5,066 bases of DNA from NCBI GenBank assembly GCA_003153855.1, contig PMBM01000170.1:6088-11153 (forward strand), written 5' to 3'. The position numbers and the translations under genes were made by a program. The stretch is from Propionibacteriaceae bacterium. Its GTDB lineage: Bacteria; Actinomycetota; Actinomycetes; Propionibacteriales; Propionibacteriaceae. Shown here in pieces: positions 1 through 5,054 of the stretch (the first letter of the stretch is position 1; every line of letters starts with the position of its first letter). The notes under the pieces were generated by a model. It searched no databases. It was given only the letters and a program-made list of their open reading frames with translations, and was not told the origin of the DNA.

Positions 1-110
1 TCGTCGTCGGACAGGCCCGCGATCAGGCCCGGCCCGATGACGGCCGCCAAGGCGACGAGTGGAGCGATCCCGCGTCTCTTGGTGACGGGCGAGATGGTCG
101 TCTGGGTCAT
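1..110 (-). CDS. NRAMP-family divalent metal transporter, N-terminal fragment (cut by left edge)
   Basis: Only the first 36 codons are inside the window; the gene continues beyond position 1. The protein begins MTQTTISPVTKRR and passes from a basic N-terminus into a hydrophobic helix ending in GPGLIAGLSDD. A GPG(L/F)-type helix followed by acidic residues is the start of transmembrane helix 1 in NRAMP (MntH/SLC11) proton-coupled Mn2+/Fe2+ transporters, where an Asp in this stretch takes part in metal binding. The ATG lies one base past the TGA of the upstream regulator gene (TGA, G, ATG), so translation is probably coupled and the two genes share one mRNA. There is no strong Shine-Dalgarno of its own, only a GGGG run inside the upstream gene's last codons. 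Family assignment rests on a short stretch plus the neighbour, since channel-less MgtE/CBS proteins are commonly found beside NRAMP genes in actinobacteria. Confidence 0.8.
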   Translation of the reverse strand, partial: MTQTTISPVTKRRGIAPLVALAAVIGPGLIAGLSDD

Positions 111-111
111 C

Positions 112-1425
112 TCATGCCCCGATCTCGCTCTGCCACGGCCAGCGACGGTCGTGTTCCCTGGCAAGGACGTCCACCACGTCGTCGGCAAGGATGCGGCCGA
201 TCGGCATTCCTGCGTCGTCAAGCACCAATAGTCCAGTGCCGCGATGGTCGGCGATCGCTTCGATGACCTCTCCCATCGATGCCTGCGCCTCGATCGTCAC
301 GAGCGGTCTTGTGGTCAGCTCCGAGATTGGGCGGTCGGGTGCCATGCCGAGGAGCTGCGCGGCGCTGATCTCGGCGATGGCGCTCGTTCCATCCATCACC
401 ACGATGCTTGCGACTTGATCGGGGCGGTCGCGTGCCGTAGTGAGCTCGGCCACGGCATCCGCGACCGTAGCGTCGGCCCCGATCGTGATCAGGTCCGAAG
501 TCATGATTCCGGCTGCGGTGTTCTCGTCGTACGTGAGCAGAGCGCGCAGCCGCGCCAGGGCTGTCGGCTCCATCGAGGCGAGGATCTCCTCGCGCTCGTC
601 CGGTTCGAGGTCGCGCAGGGCGTCGACCGCCTCGTCGAGCTCCATGTGCGACAGGATCGCGGCGGCACGTTCCGGCGTGCCGTCCCGCAGCAGCGCCACA
701 GCATCCTCGTCGTCCAACACCTCCAAAGTGTCGGCAGCACTCTCGAGGTCCAGGTGCTCGAGGAGCTCCAGACGCTCGGATCGACCCAGGTCGTCCAGCA
801 GCTCGGCCAGCTCACCCGGGTTCAGCAGCCTGAGACCCTCCTGGGTCCGGTTGAGTCGGAAGCTGCCTTCCGATACTGCCAGTGAGTGCACTCCGGCCCA
901 GTCGAGGACCTGGCCTGGGGTGGGGGTTCGGCTCGCGCTCCCAAGCAGAGCGCGTCGAAGGAATGATCCCCACGAGACGTCGACGCCGACCAGCTGCCAG
1001 ACTCCGGCCGTCTTTGCAAGGTACAGGTCTGACGCGCGCACCACCCGGACTCCGGCAACATCGACCAGCTGGTGATCGATCACGTCTGCCACCAGCATGA
1101 TCTCCCCAGGCCTGCGCTGGACATCGACGAGGTCGAACCGGCTCTGTGCCAGCTCGATGCGTCCCTGTTCGACATCGGCAACATCTTCGGCGTGCAACCA
1201 GCAGGAACGACGCCCGATGCGCACGTGGTAGCCGGCCACCCGCGGATGTACTCCCTCGGCGCGCACCACAACGTCAGTGACCCGGCCGACCAACGTCCCG
1301 TCCTGTGCGCGGACGGGACGTCCCACCAGGCCCGCGACGGACACCAGCGCCTCGGACAGAGCCTGCGCCAGGACCGTGGAGCGCCTCCCCCTCAGGCGGG
1401 GGCCCACCGGCATCACAGGAATCAC
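112..1425 (-). CDS. Soluble MgtE-like regulator: PRC-barrel + MgtE N-domain + CBS pair, no membrane domain
   Basis: This is a 437-residue protein. Two PRC-barrel-like segments lie at about 31-89 (with AGLVGRPVRAQDGTLVGRV) and 106-154. An acidic, leucine-rich MgtE N-terminal superhelix spans about 199-294 (LLNPGELAELLDDL and similar). A CBS pair spans about 305-422, with IMTSDLITIGADATVADAV opening the first CBS and GTGLLVLDDAGMPIGRI in the second. True MgtE Mg2+ channels continue after the CBS pair into a five-helix membrane domain. Here the chain ends about 15 residues after the last CBS, at WPWQSEIGA, so it is probably a cytosolic sensor or regulator, not a channel. It is tightly coupled to the NRAMP gene, suggesting it gates or senses for that transporter (inference). 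I chose the GTG at 1425 because GGGGGGAG (1441-1434) sits 8 nt upstream. GTG at 1428 (5-nt spacing) is nearly as good. The frame stays open to a TTG at 1458, but that would place the Shine-Dalgarno inside the gene. Confidence 0.9.
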   Translation of the reverse strand: MIPVMPVGPRLRGRRSTVLAQALSEALVSVAGLVGRPVRAQDGTLVGRVTDVVVRAEGVHPRVAGYHVRIGRRSCWLHAEDVADVEQGRIELAQSRFDLVDVQRRPGEIMLVADVIDHQLVDVAGVRVVRASDLYLAKTAGVWQLVGVDVSWGSFLRRALLGSASRTPTPGQVLDWAGVHSLAVSEGSFRLNRTQEGLRLLNPGELAELLDDLGRSERLELLEHLDLESAADTLEVLDDEDAVALLRDGTPERAAAILSHMELDEAVDALRDLEPDEREEILASMEPTALARLRALLTYDENTAAGIMTSDLITIGADATVADAVAELTTARDRPDQVASIVVMDGTSAIAEISAAQLLGMAPDRPISELTTRPLVTIEAQASMGEVIEAIADHRGTGLLVLDDAGMPIGRILADDVVDVLAREHDRRWPWQSEIGA

Positions 1426-1433
1426 CACGGCAT

Positions 1434-1441
1434 CTCCCCCC
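1434..1441 (-). promoter_or_regulatory. Ribosome binding site deciding the MgtE-like start
   Basis: Read on the minus strand the sequence is GGGGGGAG. It is followed after 5 nt by GTG (1428) and after 8 nt by a second GTG (1425). It argues against the longer TTG start at 1458. Confidence 0.65.
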
Positions 1442-1461
1442 AATAGATTCAGAACCAATCA

Positions 1462-1488
1462 ACTGTAACGCAGACATGACATTGTCCG
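1462..1488 (-). promoter_or_regulatory. Weak sigma70-type promoter candidate for the MgtE-like/NRAMP operon
   Basis: On the minus strand, CGGACA (1488-1483; 4 of 6 matches to TTGACA) is followed by a short 15-nt spacer and TACAGT (1467-1462), which fits the TANNNT pattern. Transcription from here would start near 1455 and leave a leader of about 30 nt containing the Shine-Dalgarno. The short spacer and GC-rich context make this tentative. Confidence 0.25.
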
Positions 1489-1501
1489 ACTCGACCCGGC
1501 A

Positions 1502-1526
1502 TCGCCCGATCAACTCGTGATGGCGA
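1502..1526. repeat. Imperfect inverted repeat upstream of the MgtE-like promoter region
   Basis: The arms tcgcc-(cg)-atca (1502-1512) and tgat-ggcga (1518-1526) are complementary over 5+4 bp with a 2-nt bulge and a 5-nt centre (actcg). It lies just upstream of the weak promoter candidate, so it could be an operator. If transcription starts further upstream, it could be a leader hairpin. Both roles are inference. Confidence 0.4.
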
Positions 1527-1603
1527 ATACATGAACACTCGAGTAGCCAGATCCCAGCAGCCCTAGACGCAGCGACAGAGTGGCGCGGACAAGCTCCTGA
1601 CAA

Positions 1604-1630
1604 GGCCAGACCCTGGCAAAGTCTCTGGCC
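1604..1630. repeat. Inverted repeat ggccaga...tctggcc in the spacer
   Basis: Perfect 7-bp arms (1604-1610 and 1624-1630) flank a 13-nt centre. An alternative pairing with a 2-nt bulge adds gac/gtc and shortens the loop to 9 nt. No T-tract follows on either strand, so I do not call it a terminator. Its function is unknown. Confidence 0.4.
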
Positions 1631-1726
1631 CGACGCCGGGGCTGCAGGATGGAGGTCGGGTGGGCGGGTAAAAACCCTTGGCATCATGGGCCGTCGGCTA
1701 ATCACCCAGACTGGCTCGCTCCGTAT

Positions 1727-1745
1727 GTAGGAAAGGCATTCCTTA
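1727..1745. promoter_or_regulatory. Candidate DtxR/IdeR-type metal-repressor box
   Basis: GTAGGAAAGGCATTCCTTA contains a perfect 5-5-5 inverted repeat (AGGAA-AGGCA-TTCCT). It matches the 19-bp DtxR/IdeR consensus TWAGGTTAGSCTAACCTWA at 13 of 19 positions by hand alignment, including both AGG/CCT half-site ends. It lies between the deacetylase gene and the NRAMP operon, about 300 bp upstream of the operon start codon. A metal-dependent repressor here would make sense for an NRAMP transporter, but the match is partial and the distance is long. Confidence 0.25.
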
Positions 1746-1834
1746 GTGGGCCAGGTTTCATTGGTACTAACCCATAGTCATCTAGATGGCGGAAACTCGA
1801 TCCCGAATCACCAAGGCCGGGGGCCAGGGCCAAC

Positions 1835-2677
1835 CTAGGTCGCGAACACGTCGCGCAGTGTGACGGTACGCAAGCCGCGCTGCGCGACGAGGTCCACCAG
1901 GTGCTGCATCGCGCCGATCACTCCCGGGTGGTTGGCGTGGGCGATCACGACCCGGCCGGCGCCGAACCACTGATCGCCGAAGCCTGAGATCTGGTCGCTG
2001 GTGAGCACGCTGGAGTCGGACAACGACCCGTACCAGAGCGTCGGGGCGGTGTAGCCGATCGCCGCGGCGGCATCCCGAACGTGGGCGTTCACGTAGCCGA
2101 ACGGCGGACGGTAGAACGGTTTCGCGCTCACCCCGTACGTCTGCATGATGAAGTTCTCGTTGCGCTGCAGCTGGTCCTGGATCCCGGCGGTCGTGAGCGC
2201 CCGCAGGTCTGGGTGCGACCAGGTGTGGTTGCCGAGCTGGATCTGACCCGACTCCACCAGGGGGCGCAACCGCTTCGCATGGATCGTCCATGACGGCTGG
2301 TTGCCGTTGAGGAAGAACGTCAGCCGGTTGCCGGTCTCCTCTGCCAGTTGTGCGTAGGCGGCAACGACCGTCGGATCGGTGCCGTCGTCGATGGTCCATG
2401 CCATGTATGGACCGGGGATCGGGATCTCCGTGATCGCCTTGCCGACCGGGATCGCGCCCTTCGTCGTCGGCAGCGGCGGCGATGACGCAGCTGGGGTCTG
2501 CAGGGTTGTCGGCGCCTCAGAGGGGTTCGGAGACGTCCGACCGGTCATGGGGCTCGTGGCGGCGTCAGAGACTGCTGAGTCGCCGGAGATGTCCAACGGT
2601 GCCTGGCGCGCGCACGCCGCCAGCGCGGAGGCTGCAACAGCCCCCGTACCCACCGCCAAGAACCCACGCCGATTCAT
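1835..2677 (-). CDS. Polysaccharide deacetylase (CE4 / NodB fold), Tat-type lipoprotein
   Basis: This 280-residue secreted hydrolase would remove N- or O-acyl groups from a cell-wall or extracellular polysaccharide. The N-terminus MNRRGFLAVG carries a twin arginine (R3-R4). A hydrophobic stretch follows, ending in the lipobox LAAC with Cys22 as the lipidation site. A Ser/Thr/Pro-rich linker runs to about residue 72. The NodB domain shows motif 1 TIDDG (D97, D98), motif 2 HTWSH (H151, H155 as metal ligands), motif 3 RPPFG (from R190), and a late motif with H247/H250 in IAHANH. It therefore looks catalytically complete; the true substrate cannot be read from sequence. The ATG at 2677 has GGAAGGG (2690-2684) 6 nt upstream and starts exactly at the signal peptide. 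The frame is open to 2797, but the 40 extra residues would bury the signal and have no support. It appears to be a single-gene unit. Confidence 0.93.
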   Translation of the reverse strand: MNRRGFLAVGTGAVAASALAACARQAPLDISGDSAVSDAATSPMTGRTSPNPSEAPTTLQTPAASSPPLPTTKGAIPVGKAITEIPIPGPYMAWTIDDGTDPTVVAAYAQLAEETGNRLTFFLNGNQPSWTIHAKRLRPLVESGQIQLGNHTWSHPDLRALTTAGIQDQLQRNENFIMQTYGVSAKPFYRPPFGYVNAHVRDAAAAIGYTAPTLWYGSLSDSSVLTSDQISGFGDQWFGAGRVVIAHANHPGVIGAMQHLVDLVAQRGLRTVTLRDVFAT

Positions 2678-2683
2678 CGTCGT

Positions 2684-2690
2684 CCCTTCC
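2684..2690 (-). promoter_or_regulatory. Ribosome binding site fixing the deacetylase start
   Basis: GGAAGGG on the minus strand, 6 nt before the ATG at 2677. It supports the start at the Tat/lipoprotein signal over the longer frame beginning at 2797. Confidence 0.75.
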
Positions 2691-2701
2691 GCCGTCTGCA
2701 C

Positions 2702-2707
2702 AAGATA
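2702..2707 (-). promoter_or_regulatory. Candidate -10 element of the deacetylase promoter
   Basis: TATCTT on the minus strand fits TANNNT and would start transcription near 2695, just ahead of the Shine-Dalgarno. The matching -35 position (about 2725-2730) is GC-rich and does not resemble TTGACA, which could mean dependence on an activator or an alternative sigma factor. Confidence 0.3.
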
Positions 2708-2734
2708 AGTCCTGGGGCAGGCATTCGGCGGCGC

Positions 2735-2767
2735 ATCGCCGGGGGAGTGAGGTTCACTTCCGGCGAT
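2735..2767. repeat. Strong hyphenated dyad upstream of the deacetylase
   Basis: The outer arms atcgccgg (2735-2742) and ccggcgat (2760-2767) are perfectly complementary over 8 bp. Inside them, agtga (2746-2750) and tcact (2754-2758) pair over 5 bp around a ggt centre. The inner mismatch is ggg against t. The element is centred about 56 bp upstream of the inferred transcription start, a typical activator or operator position. It could also fold as a hairpin if transcription reads through from upstream. No T-tract follows. Confidence 0.55.
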
Positions 2768-2897
2768 TTCGTGGACGACCCGGGCCGCGCTGGTCATCGC
2801 TGAGGCCTGCTGTCGGGGAGGGCAGGCATAGCCTTCCGGCCCACTTGGGGGAACATTCGTGCCGTCCCGTTCGCCCCCCGGGGCCCATGCTGCGCCT

Positions 2898-2922
2898 GCT
2901 CTCCCTACAGGGACTGGAGAGC
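2898..2922 (-). terminator. Possible terminator hairpin after the DUF2127 gene
   Basis: The arms gctctcc (2898-2904) and ggagagc (2916-2922) are perfectly complementary over 7 bp with an 11-nt loop. The hairpin lies about 35 nt past the DUF2127 stop on the minus strand. It has no U-tract, as is common for actinobacterial terminators. An alternative pairing of tccc with ggga exists in the loop region. Confidence 0.4.
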
Positions 2923-2956
2923 GGTGATCAACGCTGATGGAGGCGGGAATTGGGAG

Positions 2957-3469
2957 TCAGGTGCTGGGGCTCGCGGGCTCGGTTGCAACCTTGGGATGGG
3001 CCTTGTGCCGGCGGTACTCGCGGACCGTGAGATAGACAATGAAGATGTCGAACAGGGTCAGAAGAAGCAGACCCCACGTGAGGTGCACGACCAGTTCGTA
3101 CCCCTGGAAGCCAATGAAGGCGACCAGGAAACCGATCAGCCATGGATAGGCCCACAGGTGGTCGCGCAATACGGCGGCGACGAGCAGCACCTTCACGACT
3201 CCATGGACGAGGAAGTACCAAGCGCCGAAGAGAGTCAGTGACACGTTCAGCTGGCTGGCGTAGCGGACCAGCACGTTGGCGATGAGATCGTTCGGGTCCT
3301 CGGCGAGCTCCCCTCGGGTGACCGCTGCAACGGCTCTCTGGATCTGACCGGGAGTCAGCAGTAGGAGCACTGCGCCGCCAGCCAGTTCGAGAACGCCGTC
3401 CGCCAACTTCAGGATCAGGCTCACGAAGAACGTCCGGTCCAGCAGCTTGTCGCCCGAGGAGATCCTCAC
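2957..3469 (-). CDS. DUF2127 family integral membrane protein
   Basis: This 170-residue protein has four predicted membrane helices at about 13-38, 77-101, 105-128 and 130-149, and a basic tail (REYRRHK). The opening LLDRTFFVSLILKLADGVLE and the histidine in WYFLVHGVVKVLLV match the DUF2127 family, whose function is unknown. Length and helix count are usual for the family, and nothing looks truncated. The start is the GTG at 3469. A stop codon lies five codons upstream in frame, and no other ATG, GTG or TTG precedes the first helix. There is no Shine-Dalgarno at a workable distance, but a TAGAGT -10-like hexamer ends 6 nt before the GTG, so the mRNA is probably leaderless. It is followed after about 280 bp by the deacetylase on the same strand, with a hairpin between, so the two are probably not co-transcribed. 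Confidence 0.85.
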   Translation of the reverse strand: MRISSGDKLLDRTFFVSLILKLADGVLELAGGAVLLLLTPGQIQRAVAAVTRGELAEDPNDLIANVLVRYASQLNVSLTLFGAWYFLVHGVVKVLLVAAVLRDHLWAYPWLIGFLVAFIGFQGYELVVHLTWGLLLLTLFDIFIVYLTVREYRRHKAHPKVATEPASPST

Positions 3470-3475
3470 AGATCG

Positions 3476-3481
3476 ACTCTA
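3476..3481 (-). promoter_or_regulatory. -10 element of a leaderless DUF2127 transcript
   Basis: TAGAGT (TANNNT pattern) on the minus strand is followed by exactly six bases and then the GTG start codon. That spacing puts the transcription start on the G of GTG. No good -35 hexamer is visible 17-18 nt further upstream. This would explain the missing Shine-Dalgarno. Confidence 0.45.
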
Positions 3482-3664
3482 CGACTCCCGGGATAAGCAC
3501 TCCGGCACATGGCCAGGAGGCTCCTTCCCTCTGGTGGCGTGGCAATGTCCAGGCCTGGACGATCGTGCCCTTCGGGCGTGGAGCGACCTCCCTAGCGGCG
3601 AGGGGCACTCGCAGTGGCTCGGTTCGGTTGGGCGCCTTAGGCAGCGGACACATCGAGCCGGGCC

Positions 3665-4063
3665 GAGGAGGCAAGGATGCCCATCAACATGAAACAGGGC
3701 CATGTGGGCACGCAGCATGGGGATCACGTGGGGTGGGATCGCCACGTCGCGGACGCCGGCGCTCGTCTTGGGAGTCGAGACCACGGGTGTGCGGCGTTGG
3801 CCAGATGACGGCCCGCCGAACGTGGATCCATCCGCTGCTGTTGTCGTCAGCGAGCTGCCCGTCGTGCTGGCGAAGCTCAGTGAGCTCGCCGAAGCGAAGC
3901 ACCCCTCAAGGGGGAAGTTCGTGAGCACCATCGCATTCAGTCAGTCCGTCGACAGCCACCGCCTGTCGCTGTCATCCGGTCTGGGTGACTCGACCCACCC
4001 CGCTCTTAGCCGCGGACAGTACGGATCGCCCGTCCTCCGGAACGATTCGATCAACGCCTGCAC
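3665..4063 (-). pseudogene. Decayed tyrosine recombinase (phage-type integrase) gene
   Basis: Pieces of an actinobacterial integrase lie in the correct order on the minus strand but in changing frames. They are VQALIES (4063-4043), then EDGR (4037-4026), then RRWLSTD (3964-3944) followed by an in-frame TGA. Next come AMVLTNFPLEG (3934-3902), then LRFGELTEL (3899-3873) and GWIHVRRAVIW (3833-3801) in another frame. Back in the former frame is TPKTSAGVRDVAIPPHVIP (3775 to about 3719). LRFGEL carries the first catalytic Arg and TPKT the beta-hairpin Lys of the family. The HxxR box and the active Tyr are not recognisable. A vague AREVA...LPRH stretch at 3596-3540 may be the last trace. At least two frameshifts, near 3900 and between 3800 and 3776, plus a stop make it non-functional. 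The central pieces (3704-3902) are convincing; the parts above 3934 are weaker. Confidence 0.7.
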
Positions 4064-4093
4064 TGCCCCGCCTGTGGCTGGACACTTGGGGTG

Positions 4094-4100
4094 AAGGAGG
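4094..4100 (+). promoter_or_regulatory. Ribosome binding site deciding the start at 4106
   Basis: AAGGAGG is a near-perfect Shine-Dalgarno 5 nt before the GTG at 4106. It lies inside the alternative reading that begins at the GTG at 4091, so the shorter start is preferred. Confidence 0.75.
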
Positions 4101-4105
4101 ACGAC

Positions 4106-4720
4106 GTGGATCATTTCGTCGACATTGCTGACGAGCGGCGCGGTTTCGCCGACCTGATCGACACCTTGAGCCCGGAGGAGTTGGCGACGCCGAGTTTGTG
4201 CCGAGGCTGGACGGTGCACGACATCGCCGCGCACCTCGTGGTCCCGTTGACGACCGGCATGAGTGTGGTGTTGTTCGAGCTGATCAGGGGTCGCGGCGAT
4301 TTTGACCGTGCGAACCTGAGGCTCACGAGCAGGATGGCGCGCAGCTCGGCTGTGGAACTTGCGGGTTTGCTTCGCAGTGGTGCCGGCAATCACTTCGCTC
4401 CGCCAGGTGTCGGGTCGATCGCGCCGCTGATGGACGTCGTTGTTCATGGCCAGGACGCGCGTCGTCCGTTGGGCATCGTCCGGGAGATCCCACCCGCGAG
4501 ACTGGTCGCGATCCTGGACTTCTTGGTTTCTAGGGCCGGGCGGGGCAAGGGACGGTCCCTGGGACTTCGGTTCGAGGCCAGCGACATCGGGTGGGCGCAT
4601 GGCGACGGGCCTCTCGTCGCGGGAACCGGTGAAGCGATCATGATGTCGCTTGCGGGGCGGCGGGTTGTACTGCCTGAGCTCTCCGGTGACGGCATCGGTG
4701 AGTTTGCTATCCGCGGGTAG
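4106..4720 (+). CDS. Maleylpyruvate isomerase-like, mycothiol-dependent-type DinB-fold protein
   Basis: This 204-residue soluble protein belongs to the TIGR03083/MDMPI group of DinB-like four-helix bundles, several of which use mycothiol and a divalent metal. The first helix and the loop ending LCRGWTVHDIAAHL (32-44) are the family signature, with His43 as the expected first metal ligand. The third helix has MDVVVHGQD, giving Asp110 and His114. Characterised MDMPI has Glu in an ExxxH arrangement here, so Asp replaces Glu. The C-terminal part, with SDIGWAHGDGPLVAGTGEA and RRVVLPELSGDG, is also typical. The substrate is unknown; nearby genes do not suggest gentisate or maleylpyruvate catabolism, so the isomerase name should not be taken literally. 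The GTG at 4106 is chosen because AAGGAGG lies 5 nt upstream. It appears to be a single-gene unit followed by a hairpin. Confidence 0.88.
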   Translation: MDHFVDIADERRGFADLIDTLSPEELATPSLCRGWTVHDIAAHLVVPLTTGMSVVLFELIRGRGDFDRANLRLTSRMARSSAVELAGLLRSGAGNHFAPPGVGSIAPLMDVVVHGQDARRPLGIVREIPPARLVAILDFLVSRAGRGKGRSLGLRFEASDIGWAHGDGPLVAGTGEAIMMSLAGRRVVLPELSGDGIGEFAIRG

Positions 4721-4733
4721 CAACACCTTGAGC

Positions 4734-4745
4734 GGGATCGATCCC
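4734..4745. repeat. Perfect 12-bp palindrome gggatcgatccc
   Basis: A gapless self-complementary 12-mer, 14 bp after the stop of the DinB-fold gene. It may be part of the termination region or a protein-binding site; nothing in the sequence decides. Confidence 0.45.
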
Positions 4746-4748
4746 TCC

Positions 4749-4782
4749 CGGTCGGCGAGATCACCACCTCCGGTGCCGACCG
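4749..4782 (+). terminator. Possible terminator hairpin after the DinB-fold gene
   Basis: The arms cggtcggc (4749-4756) and gccgaccg (4775-4782) are perfectly complementary over 8 bp. Inside, acc/ggt can add 3 bp around a 6-nt loop with a one-sided bulge. It starts 29 nt after the stop codon at 4720. There is no T-tract, which is common in actinobacteria but leaves the call uncertain. Confidence 0.45.
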
Positions 4783-5054
4783 CGCTGGGTGGCCACTCAG
4801 CTCGTGCCGGCACTTCCTGGTCGGAGCCGCGAGCGCTAGGAATGGAGAGGCTTGGCCAGCGATCTGGGCGGCTGATGTCGAGACGGACTGCGGAGCCAGG
4901 CCGTTAGACGTAGTCTCAAGAGAGTTCATCCAGTTTTTTCATCGTCCACCGCCTCGGTAGCTGGGACATGTCGTCAAGGCTGCCGGTTGTCAAAGCCAAC
5001 TCCAGATTTGGCCTTCCGAACTCCGGGACCGCGGACCCATCATGGGAGGTCACG

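Larger units (their letters stand above)
1426..1834. other. Intergenic spacer between deacetylase and MgtE-like genes
   Basis: About 400 bp without a convincing coding frame on either strand. Both flanking genes are on the minus strand, so this holds the end of the deacetylase transcript and the start of the metal operon. Besides the separately listed sites it contains a perfect 10-bp palindrome catctagatg (1779-1788) and an 8-bp palindrome actcgagt (1537-1544). A short ggg-taaaaa-ccc element lies near 1666-1677. No T-tailed terminator hairpin follows the deacetylase stop. I looked for an M-box-like Mg2+ riboswitch and saw none of its conserved blocks. Confidence 0.6.
3470..4105. other. Gene-free interval between divergent DUF2127 and DinB-type genes
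   Basis: This 636-bp interval has no intact gene. Most of it is the integrase remnant. It also contains the 8-bp palindrome tcccggga (3487-3494) and a small hairpin cgacag/ctgtcg (3950-3955 and 3963-3968) inside the remnant. I see no tRNA gene or attachment-site repeat, and no clear -10 element for the plus-strand gene that follows. Confidence 0.55.
4721..5054. other. Intergenic spacer before the right-edge gene
   Basis: About 330 bp with no recognisable gene apart from the listed palindrome and hairpin. It includes a T6 run near 4933-4939 and a tctcaagaga near-palindrome (4914-4923), too tight to fold well. A minus-strand frame is open from the window edge (5065) down to a TGA at 4918 (49 codons, ending KKLDELS). 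It has only moderate third-position GC and no family resemblance, so I leave it uncalled. Confidence 0.45.

Noticed and set aside
440..1075. 211-residue plus-strand frame rich in Ser and Arg
   Set aside because: It is the complement of the MgtE-like coding sequence; the composition is what an antisense frame of GC-rich DNA gives.
1426..1834. Mg2+ riboswitch (M-box) or Mn2+ riboswitch upstream of the metal operon
   Set aside because: None of the conserved sequence blocks of these classes could be found by eye on the minus strand.
2928..3674. 248-residue minus-strand open frame overlapping DUF2127
   Set aside because: It overlaps the clear membrane protein in another frame, is Arg/Pro/Ser-rich and has no recognisable domain. 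Its first part may carry a faint integrase trace only.
3944..4012. MarR-like wing (AGWVES...DDSDRRWLST) on the minus strand
   Set aside because: It resembles the MarR DxRxxR wing superficially, but order and context fit the decayed integrase better, and no other MarR helices are present.
3941..4813. 290-residue minus-strand open frame opposite the DinB-fold gene
   Set aside because: It is antisense to a well-supported gene and has low-complexity, Arg/Pro-rich composition. Only its final part overlaps the integrase remnant; there is no family resemblance over the rest.
4723..4813. Minus-strand peptide with VGTGGGD resembling the anthranilate phosphoribosyltransferase glycine loop
   Set aside because: Only a few residues match, there is no further similarity on either side, and it lies in the spacer and antisense region. 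It is most likely chance.
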